A DNA stretch of 57,939 bases from assembly GCA_014860665.1 (NCBI GenBank), contig JACZJI010000044.1:1-57939 (forward strand). The letters run 5' to 3'. The stretch's first letter is position 1. Every line of letters starts with the position of its first letter. The translations under genes and the position numbers were made by a program. The notes beneath the pieces were generated by a model, which was given only the letters and a program-made list of their open reading frames with translations, did no database searches and was not told where the DNA came from. The stretch is from Bacteroidales bacterium. Lineage in GTDB: Bacteria > Bacteroidota > Bacteroidia > Bacteroidales > F082. Of this stretch, positions 51,768 through 57,939 are shown piece by piece.

Positions 51768-52844
51768 ATGATCACCAAATGCATTCTGATTATTTATCCG
51801 GAAGTAGATTGTACTAAAATTGCCGTATACAGGAATGTCGATCCTATCTTCCTGAAAACCATCAAACACACCAAAGAAGATTTGTCTAAGTTCAAAACCA
51901 TTCCCGAGCAAACAGAATTCAGGATGAAATGCATCATGAAAGAGCTCAAAAGGAATGACCTGGATCTGAACAACATTGAAGTTGTCATGGGACGCAGCGG
52001 CATGGTAAAACCGGTTTCACAGGGCGTTTATGAAATCAACGAAGCTATGGTACACGATCTTACCATCGGTGTGATGGGGATGCACGAAACCAATTTAGGC
52101 GGACTTATAGCCTATGAGTTTGCCCGGGAATGGGGAAAGAAAGCCTACATGGCAAATCCTGTTGTGGTAGATGAGTTATGTGACCTGGCGCGGGTAACCG
52201 GCCATCCGTTGTTTGAACGGAAATCCATTTTCCATGCTTTGAACCACAAACATGTGGCCTGCAAATATGCCAAATCTGTCAATAAAAAATATACCGAACT
52301 CAACCTCATTGTCTGCCATATAGGAAGTGGCGGTATTTCCATCGGCGCTCACAAACAGGGACGTGTGGTGGATGTGAATCAGGCTTTCGACGGAGGCGGA
52401 CCTTTTTCCATTCGCCGTACCGGTACGTTGCCCATGGGACAGCTGGTTCATTTGTGCTTCAGCGGAAAATACACGGAAGCAGAAGTTATGGAGATGATCA
52501 CTTCCAAAGGTGGCTATTCTGCTTATCTTGGTACTGATAACATCAATGAAATTAACCATATGATTGCCGAAGGCAATGAAAAAGCGCAGTTTATTTCCCG
52601 CGCACTGGCTTATGCTGCCTCCAAGGAAATTGCTTCCCACTATGCAACGCTGGAAGGTAACGTGGATGCTATTATCCTTACGGGATTTATTTTCGACAGC
52701 GAGGGGTTTTTGGAAAATGTAAAGAAACGCATTGGCGGACTTGCGCCCATTGCTCTCTACCCCTCTGTGAATGATTTTGAAGCTCTGGCAGGATATGGTG
52801 CTGGAATTCTGAAAGGGGAAGTCCGCATTTCGAAGTATGAATGA
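51768..52844 (+). CDS. buk: butyrate kinase
   Basis: 358 aa, acetokinase-family fold. It contains MGRSGMVKPVSQGVYEINEAM, the nucleotide-binding CHIGSGGISIGAHKQGRVVD with FDGGGPFSIRRTGTLP, and AIILTGFIFDSEGF near the C-terminus. It makes butyrate (or isobutyrate and similar acids) and ATP from the acyl phosphate, or the reverse. It follows icmF on the same strand, so the pair may activate or release both straight and branched C4 acids. The usual partner, phosphate butyryltransferase (ptb), is not in the window. Specificity between butyrate and branched acids cannot be told from sequence alone. Confidence 0.93.
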   Translation: MITKCILIIYPEVDCTKIAVYRNVDPIFLKTIKHTKEDLSKFKTIPEQTEFRMKCIMKELKRNDLDLNNIEVVMGRSGMVKPVSQGVYEINEAMVHDLTIGVMGMHETNLGGLIAYEFAREWGKKAYMANPVVVDELCDLARVTGHPLFERKSIFHALNHKHVACKYAKSVNKKYTELNLIVCHIGSGGISIGAHKQGRVVDVNQAFDGGGPFSIRRTGTLPMGQLVHLCFSGKYTEAEVMEMITSKGGYSAYLGTDNINEINHMIAEGNEKAQFISRALAYAASKEIASHYATLEGNVDAIILTGFIFDSEGFLENVKKRIGGLAPIALYPSVNDFEALAGYGAGILKGEVRISKYE

Positions 52845-53195
52845 GTAGGATTAGGACTACATGGTGATGTAACGATAATAAAATAAAATATGAAGCCCTG
52901 AATCCAGAGCTTTCAAGAACGCAGTTCGTTAATCACTGAGAGTAAATCCTTATCTGATGCAAGCAGTAAAGCAGCTTCTCGCATTAGCAAATTTCATAAA
53001 ACAAGGTTTTTGTCTTTTTCCATAATCAGATGATAGACATAATAAATAAATCCCTGACAAGTCTGTATTAAACCTATCAGGGATTTACTAATAACAATTT
53101 TATTTCTAATTACCCGGACTATCAACTAACTGCTAACGCATTTGAGATAAAATGCCGGGAAATAAAAAAGATAATATTCTATTCCGTGGAAACAA
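52845..53195. other. intergenic region after butyrate kinase
   Basis: 351 bp. It contains the hairpin at 53048-53086. Nothing else is seen. Confidence 0.5.
53048..53086. terminator. hairpin between convergent genes, likely two-way terminator
   Basis: AAATCCCTGA (53048-53057) pairs with TCAGGGATTT (53077-53086), loop of 19. It lies 110 bp after the lipoprotein gene (minus) and 204 bp after buk (plus). Confidence 0.55.
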
Positions 53196-53603
53196 TTACT
53201 TTGAACTCGAAGTTGTAAAAGAATCCTGACCTGTAATAGTCTCGCTGCTGCTTCCCCCACTTCCCTGTCCATCATAAGAGATTGAAGCACCACCATTGGT
53301 GGCAGTTGCTGTAGCTGTCATGCTCACGGCATCTTGTGCACTTACACTAACTGTGATAGACCATGGCAACGGAGGGTTTGTAACGGTTTTTGAGGTTGAC
53401 CCGTACGTATAAGTCAGCGTTGAAATGGTACCATCGCCTGTTTGACTAGCCTGAAATGTGACCATCATATCGACATTAGGTGTTGACGCCTGGGTTTGGA
53501 GGGTTCGAGTAGTGGCACTCGGTCCGGAATTACTTTTAGAACAAGATGTAAAACCGATCATGATAAAAGACAAAAGAAAAGCTAATAAAGAAATTTTTTT
53601 CAT
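53196..53603 (-). CDS. small secreted lipoprotein
   Basis: 135 aa from ATG 53603. A signal peptide with lipobox (MKKISLLAFLLSFIMIGFTSC) is followed by a Ser/Thr/Gly-rich domain of beta strands (NVDMMVTFQASQTGDGTIST, then VSVSAQDAVSMTATATATNG) and a Ser/Gly-rich tail. It resembles small single-domain lipoproteins of Bacteroidota that have an Ig-like fold; the role is unknown. A longer frame starts at 53648, but that ATG lies inside the -7 box (53646-53653), so the 53603 start is preferred. Confidence 0.8.
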   Translation of the reverse strand: MKKISLLAFLLSFIMIGFTSCSKSNSGPSATTRTLQTQASTPNVDMMVTFQASQTGDGTISTLTYTYGSTSKTVTNPPLPWSITVSVSAQDAVSMTATATATNGGASISYDGQGSGGSSSETITGQDSFTTSSSK

Positions 53604-53645
53604 TTTGATTAGGCTTTTAAAGGTTAAAATTACGGTTATCGGATG

Positions 53646-53653
53646 CAAATATA
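53646..53653 (-). promoter_or_regulatory. -7 promoter box of the lipoprotein gene
   Basis: On the minus strand TATATTTG fits TAnnTTTG, and TTTG 17 bp upstream may serve as the -33 element. It fixes the start of the lipoprotein at 53603. Confidence 0.6.
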
Positions 53654-53879
53654 GAATTATTTTGATATTTCAAACTTTATAATGAATTAAAAACACCAAT
53701 CCATTTCAAGCAATCAAAAGCCCCTCGTTGTTAATTGAATTACTCTGCTCTTATAACGGCCGGAATTTGAACACTCTGAAGGCGAGCTGTTGATCCTCAC
53801 CTATTGAATTATAATATTTCAATTCCCCACGTCAAAACTCTCGGATTACAATCTAAAAGAGCAAAAGGACGATAAGCTT
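53654..53879. other. intergenic region before the repeat element
   Basis: Nothing recognisable. It separates the lipoprotein promoter from the inverted copy of the 21-bp element. Confidence 0.4.
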
Positions 53880-53891
53880 AATTTTTCTTAT

Positions 53892-54080
53892 ATGATGATA
53901 AACCACTTGTAGATGACAATTTACAAGTGTCAGATAATGACTCCCCGGTGTTAGATGACGACTTACCAATGTTAGATGATGGCTCACCAGTGTTAGATGA
54001 TGACTCCCCAGTGTCAGATAATGACTCCCCAGTGTTAGATGATGCCTCACCAGTGTTAGATGACGAATCACCAGCTCTGG
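53892..54080 (-). repeat. array B of copy 2, nine 21-bp units
   Basis: Nine units of exactly 21 bp. On the minus strand most read CTAACACTGGTGAGTCATCAT with a few changes. The terminal unit (53892-53912) matches the terminal unit of copy 1. Confidence 0.85.
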
Positions 54081-54100
54081 TTGACAAATATCCCCCGGTG

Positions 54101-54182
54101 ATTCTATAGCTGCATGTGGTTACGAACCATCTGCATGTGGTTAGGAGTCAGCGGCACTTGGTTACGGGTCAGCGGCACATGG
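54101..54182 (-). repeat. array A of copy 2, four units
   Basis: Four units of 21 bp (the last partial). One unit is identical over 21 bases to unit 2 of copy 1 (424-444). Confidence 0.8.
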
Positions 54183-54326
54183 AGATAATACAACTAACGA
54201 TGGTTAGCGATTAACCAACCCTGGAAAATGGTTATCTGGCAGAAAACCACGTCAACGAAATCCGGCTAGCCATCTACGGCACAGGATACCTGCTGAATAG
54301 ATTCCTCACGCCTGCACACAAGCTTG

Positions 54327-54872
54327 TCAGAATCCGGATTTCAATCTTTCTATTTCATCCCGGCATTTGGTACAGAAATGACTGCTTTTTTGATCAAGGT
54401 CTTCCACATATGTACTTGATCTCATAACGCAGGTCGGCGTGTGACAATGTAAGAGCCCGAAAGTATGACCCAGTTCGTGAATAATAACTTTTTTGAAGCG
54501 ACCCACCAGTAATTCATTATCTTTTTCCATTCCGTACAGCTCGTTTTTTAGCCGATAGAGTGATGCAATTCCTGCGTTGCCGTTAAGCGTGGCCTGACCG
54601 AAAATATAGGTAAGGATGGGAATAAATAAATCAACACGAAATAATCCGATCTTTATTAAAAATGGAGATGGGGACGCTAATTCGGTATGTTTCAATAACC
54701 TGTTGCCGTCATATTGCCGTCTTGCGGAATCATAAAACGCATCCAAATTAATATTGCTATTCTCAATAGAAACAGGTAAAAGAAATTCTCTGGCCACATC
54801 ATTTGCTATGTTTTCCAGAAACTCTTTTTCAAATTGTCCATGAGAAATCAGTAATATACCTTGTGTATCCAA
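54327..54872 (-). CDS. archaemetzincin-family zinc metalloprotease
   Basis: 181 aa. The zinc site is HELGHTFGLLHC (H132, E133, H136, H142), followed by a second metal site made by C143, C148, C167 and C170 with the Met of TCVM, the known signature of archaemetzincins. There is no signal peptide, so it acts in the cytoplasm as a probable aminopeptidase. It starts 12 bp after the response regulator gene and is thus the third gene of a two-component operon, an unusual setting for this family. The natural substrate is unknown. Confidence 0.9.
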   Translation of the reverse strand: MDTQGILLISHGQFEKEFLENIANDVAREFLLPVSIENSNINLDAFYDSARRQYDGNRLLKHTELASPSPFLIKIGLFRVDLFIPILTYIFGQATLNGNAGIASLYRLKNELYGMEKDNELLVGRFKKVIIHELGHTFGLLHCHTPTCVMRSSTYVEDLDQKSSHFCTKCRDEIERLKSGF

Positions 54873-54884
54873 TGAAAACAGGTT

Positions 54885-56228
54885 TTATGATTTTAGTGAT
54901 TTTAAATCGTATTTCTTGATCTTATTGTAAAGTGTAAGCCTGTCCACATTCAATGCTTTCGCCGAACGCGAAATATTCCAGTCGTATTTCCCGAGGATCT
55001 GCAGGATGTGCGCCTTTTCCAGATCGTCTAAACTTTCGGAAGTATTTGTCATCACCTGTTTTTCGAACGGGAGGTCTTTTAAACGAATTTCCTTCTGGTT
55101 ACCGACAACAATAGCACGCTCGATCATGTTTTCAAGCTCTCGTACATTTCCCGGAAAATCGTACTGTTCTAACCGCTTTAATGCTGCCGGTTCGATAGGA
55201 ATGATACTCCTGCTCATAGATGTACAATATTTTCTGATGAAGTAATCAACCAGCGGAGGAATATCCTCGATTCTATCCCGCAGCGGCGGAATGGTAATAT
55301 TTACAACATTTAACCGGTAATAAAGATCTTCCCTAAAGGTTCCTTCTTTTACCATTTTCATTAAATCCTTGTTGGTGGCACAGATAATCCTGAAGTCGGA
55401 AGCAACTTCCTTATTACCGCCCACACGTACAAATGTTTTAGTCTCTAAGACCCGCAACAATTCAACCTGCATTTTTGTTGAAATCGTGGAGATTTCATCC
55501 AGAAAGATGGTTCCTCCATCGGCCATTTCGAATCGCCCTTTTCGGTTGTACATAGCTCCAGTAAAAGCCCCTTTCTCGTGTCCGAACAATTCACTTTCCA
55601 GAAGGCTTTCTGTCAGTGCCCCGCAGTGAACACTGACCAGCGGAAAGTATTTCCTTTTGGAATTGGAATGAATGGCTCTTGCAATCAGCTCCTTTCCTGT
55701 GCCGCTTTCGCCGGTAATAATAACAGATGAACTGGACTGAGCCACAGTTTCTACCTGTTTCAATACCTTGATGATCGCTTCGCTGTTACCGATAACATCA
55801 TCGATATTTTCCAGGGAAACCACTTTTTCCCTCAGTGCTTCATTTTCTGCCTTCAATGTTATTTGCTTTGTGGCATTCCGAATGAGATGCGATAAATCGT
55901 CCGGATCGAAAGGTTTGGTTATATAATCATAAGCGCCATCTTTTAAAGCGCGTACTGCGGAATCCACAGAAGAAAATGCAGTCATAATAATGATGATGGA
56001 ATCCTTATTCAGTAATTTAATTCTTCTCTGCATCTCCAGTCCGTCCATTCCCGGCATCCTGATGTCCGCCAGAATGATGTCGAAATTTTTGTTCTCGAGA
56101 ATGGACAATGCCTTTTGTGCATTTTCGGCGCAGTCGACATTATAACCATCTTCGATAAACCAGTTGTATAAAGAATCTCTTACCGATTCTTCATCATCAA
56201 CAATTAATATTGAAATTTTGTTCGCCAT
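54885..56228 (-). CDS. sigma-54-dependent response regulator (NtrC type)
   Basis: 447 aa. The receiver domain (1-120) has D11/D12 and phospho-acceptor D55 in ILADIRMPGMDG. The AAA+ domain (about 145-380) has Walker A GESGTGKELIARAIH, the sigma-54 contact loop GAFTGA, and GGTIFLDEISTIS. A Fis-type helix-turn-helix ends the protein (ILGKYDWNISRSAKALNVDR). When phosphorylated it should open sigma-54 promoters. It lies 1 bp after the kinase gene on the same strand, so the two are a pair. Targets are not clear in the window. Confidence 0.95.
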   Translation of the reverse strand: MANKISILIVDDEESVRDSLYNWFIEDGYNVDCAENAQKALSILENKNFDIILADIRMPGMDGLEMQRRIKLLNKDSIIIIMTAFSSVDSAVRALKDGAYDYITKPFDPDDLSHLIRNATKQITLKAENEALREKVVSLENIDDVIGNSEAIIKVLKQVETVAQSSSSVIITGESGTGKELIARAIHSNSKRKYFPLVSVHCGALTESLLESELFGHEKGAFTGAMYNRKGRFEMADGGTIFLDEISTISTKMQVELLRVLETKTFVRVGGNKEVASDFRIICATNKDLMKMVKEGTFREDLYYRLNVVNITIPPLRDRIEDIPPLVDYFIRKYCTSMSRSIIPIEPAALKRLEQYDFPGNVRELENMIERAIVVGNQKEIRLKDLPFEKQVMTNTSESLDDLEKAHILQILGKYDWNISRSAKALNVDRLTLYNKIKKYDLKSLKS

Positions 56229-56229
56229 T

Positions 56230-57909
56230 TTAACTTTGTTTGGTTTCTTTTAAGGGTAAAGTAATCCGCACAGTCGTTTTTCTCCCCGGCTCGGATTCAA
56301 TTTCGATCTTTCCTTTGTGGCTTTGAACGATGCCATTCACAACCGCAAGTCCCAATCCGATACCGCTTACTTTTTGCTTCGAAGAGAAGAATGGTTCAAG
56401 AACATGCGGAATATCTCCGGGATCAATTCCTATCCCATTGTCGGTTATTTCCAGACAGATGTGATCCTCATCCGGATTCAAGGTTCTCATTAAAATCTCT
56501 CCATGTTCGGAAATGGCTTCCACCGAATTTACAAGAATGGCCACACAAGCTTGTTTTATCTGATTCTCGTTACAATATATCAAATCAGATTGGGTTGTAT
56601 AATCCGTATAAAAGCTGATATCAGCCATGACCATCTTGTGCGCCATAAGATCATAGGTTTCCTTTAATATTTCATTTAAATGCCGGTACTGAAAGTCTTG
56701 CTGATCTTTCCGGGAGAAATCGAGTAATCCTTTGACTATATCTCCGCAACGCTTGGTCTCTTTTTCAATAACGGATAAATATTTCAGGACAGATTCTTTT
56801 GTTTCTGGCTCCATCTCCATATTGCTCAGTTTTTTGTGCACCAGCTTCGTATACGTTAAGACTCCCGAAAGGGGATTATTTATTTCGTGAGCCACCGAAG
56901 AAGACAATTTGCCTAATGATGCGATTTTTTCAACATGGATCAGCTCGTTTTGAATTTCGGATAATTCTTCCGATTTTTTCTGTACCTTGTATTCAAGCTG
57001 ATGCGACCAGTTTTCCAGTTCCTTATTCACCAGATGGAGGTTGTCAAGCATATTATTAAACGCCAGCGATACCATCCGCATATCGCTCAGAAGATTGGGT
57101 TTTATTTCCAGCCTAGTATTTTGATCCCCATTTGACACCGCTTCACTTGCCTTGATAATTGCATTCAGTGGTTTTTTAATTCTTCTGTTTGTAAACAATA
57201 TGATAAACGGTACCAGAAAAACCGTGGCAAATGAAGCCAGGAGGAAGAAGTTTGTCGAAGTCCTTTTGACTGCCGCATCAAAATCATTCAGCGGGATTTT
57301 GGTAATGAGTGAACCCAGCACTACATCACTTTTTTTATGCGCGTGACAGGAAGCAGTATAGCAGGATTTCTCGTTTAGGATTGGCGACCGGATCAAAAGA
57401 AGCCTGTAGTTATAGTTTTTCTGGCTCATCTGACAGTCACTATTCATACTTATAATCCGAAATGACTTCTCTTTGTAAGGAAACATGGTTCCGATATCCG
57501 GATGACATCCTTTACAATCAGGATTGTGGTGTTCCATGTTGTCGGTTGACAAGGAGGAATGCACCAGATTGTTTTCGCTGTCATACATATTAATATTCTC
57601 GATCCCCGACAAAGTATTGATTACGTCGATCGTATTTTGCAATGAACTCCTGTCGTTTTTAAGCATGGAATAATATAATGCTCCCTCCACAATGGAACTG
57701 ATATTATTTCCACTCTGTTTAATGACCGTATTCAAATATTTCTTGTAAACAGAACTGAAAATAATCTGAAACGATCCAAAAAGAATCAGTGCAAGTATTG
57801 TAATGATATAAACTACACGACCGTAAATCGAGGAATGAAACCGTAAATAATTCTTCGAAAATTTATTTAACGTAATATTTTTTCTATCAGATTTATTGAA
57901 GAAAATCAT
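56230..57909 (-). CDS. sensor histidine kinase with two c-type haem motifs in its periplasmic domain
   Basis: 559 aa. Two membrane helices (about 33-54 and 221-240) enclose a periplasmic domain with CKGCH (C132, C135, H136) and CYTASCH (C183, C188, H189), a canonical and a CX4CH haem-c motif. The segment SPILNEKSCYTASCHAHKKS with VLGSLITKIPL resembles known cytochrome-type sensor domains. HAMP follows, then HisKA with H341 in SVAHEINNPLSG and an ATPase domain (NENQIKQACVAILVNSVEAI, GIGLGLAVVNGIVQSHKG). It likely senses redox state, NO or another haem ligand outside the inner membrane and phosphorylates the adjacent regulator. Confidence 0.92.
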   Translation of the reverse strand: MIFFNKSDRKNITLNKFSKNYLRFHSSIYGRVVYIITILALILFGSFQIIFSSVYKKYLNTVIKQSGNNISSIVEGALYYSMLKNDRSSLQNTIDVINTLSGIENINMYDSENNLVHSSLSTDNMEHHNPDCKGCHPDIGTMFPYKEKSFRIISMNSDCQMSQKNYNYRLLLIRSPILNEKSCYTASCHAHKKSDVVLGSLITKIPLNDFDAAVKRTSTNFFLLASFATVFLVPFIILFTNRRIKKPLNAIIKASEAVSNGDQNTRLEIKPNLLSDMRMVSLAFNNMLDNLHLVNKELENWSHQLEYKVQKKSEELSEIQNELIHVEKIASLGKLSSSVAHEINNPLSGVLTYTKLVHKKLSNMEMEPETKESVLKYLSVIEKETKRCGDIVKGLLDFSRKDQQDFQYRHLNEILKETYDLMAHKMVMADISFYTDYTTQSDLIYCNENQIKQACVAILVNSVEAISEHGEILMRTLNPDEDHICLEITDNGIGIDPGDIPHVLEPFFSSKQKVSGIGLGLAVVNGIVQSHKGKIEIESEPGRKTTVRITLPLKETKQS

Positions 57910-57939
57910 ATCATCATATTTTTTCTATTACTAATAAAC

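Larger units (their letters stand above)
53880..54241 (-). repeat. composite 21-bp tandem-repeat element, copy 2 (inverted)
   Basis: On the minus strand the order equals copy 1 at 364-775: flank CTGCCAGATAACCATTTT, array A, a linker with GGGATATTT, array B and a right end TAAGAAAAATTAA. It has fewer A units (4) and more B units (9) than copy 1. Confidence 0.75.

Noticed and set aside
53878..54109. Open frames of 60-72 codons on both strands through array B of copy 2
   Set aside because: Same reason: three frames are open through the same repeat, none with a promoter or start signal.

Overview
The window looks like chromosomal DNA of a member of the Bacteroidota, probably an anaerobic or facultative one that respires with menaquinone. 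The lineage signs are: Bacteroidota-type -7 promoter boxes (TAnnTTTG) before several genes, the rimP-nusA-infB order, two DUF2723 membrane proteins, a DUF6090-type protein, outer-membrane barrels of Bacteroidota type, an ECF sigma/anti-sigma pair, and few Shine-Dalgarno sequences. I cannot name a genus.

Layout. 1-0.9 kb: non-coding DNA with two 21-bp tandem arrays. 0.9-6.6 kb (minus): an operon for a Qmo/heterodisulfide-reductase-like electron-transfer complex with DsrE- and TusA-type sulfur carriers. 6.75-8.6 kb: two paralogous Crp/Fnr regulators with an N-terminal Cys motif; a near-perfect Crp-type palindrome lies between the first one and the operon. 8.8-11.9 kb: a Rieske protein and a fusion of cytochrome b to a 12-haem c-type domain. 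12.0-14.8 kb: an inverted-repeat element, a frameshifted small gene and an outer-membrane receptor. 15.1-21.6 kb: two tandem DUF2723 paralogues. 21.7-26.7 kb: tRNA-Gln, rimP, nusA, infB. 26.9-33.1 kb: GAPDH, a large PEP/pyruvate-binding protein and a DUF6090-type protein. 33.3-37.6 kb: a third tandem array, lepA, ECF sigma and its probable anti-sigma. 37.8-45.6 kb: an accessory block (AraC regulator, two secreted alpha/beta hydrolases, an outer-membrane barrel, an MFS exporter) bounded by a direct repeat of the anti-sigma 3' end. 45.9-52.8 kb: an HdrD-like membrane Fe-S oxidoreductase, fused isobutyryl-CoA mutase and butyrate kinase. 53.2-57.9 kb: a lipoprotein, an inverted copy of the left-end 21-bp element, and an operon of a dihaem-type sensor kinase, a sigma-54 response regulator and an archaemetzincin.

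How it fits together (inference). Much of the window concerns electron transfer around the quinone pool: the Qmo-like complex, the Rieske/cytochrome b/multihaem protein and the HdrD-like protein. Crp/Fnr proteins and a haem-type kinase are the candidate redox or gas sensors. IcmF and butyrate kinase suggest branched and straight short-chain acid metabolism.

The most unusual structural signals are (a) a diverged, inverted pair of composite 21-bp repeat elements about 53 kb apart and (b) three places where the 3' end of a gene is repeated downstream, each time with foreign-looking or inverted-repeat DNA in between.
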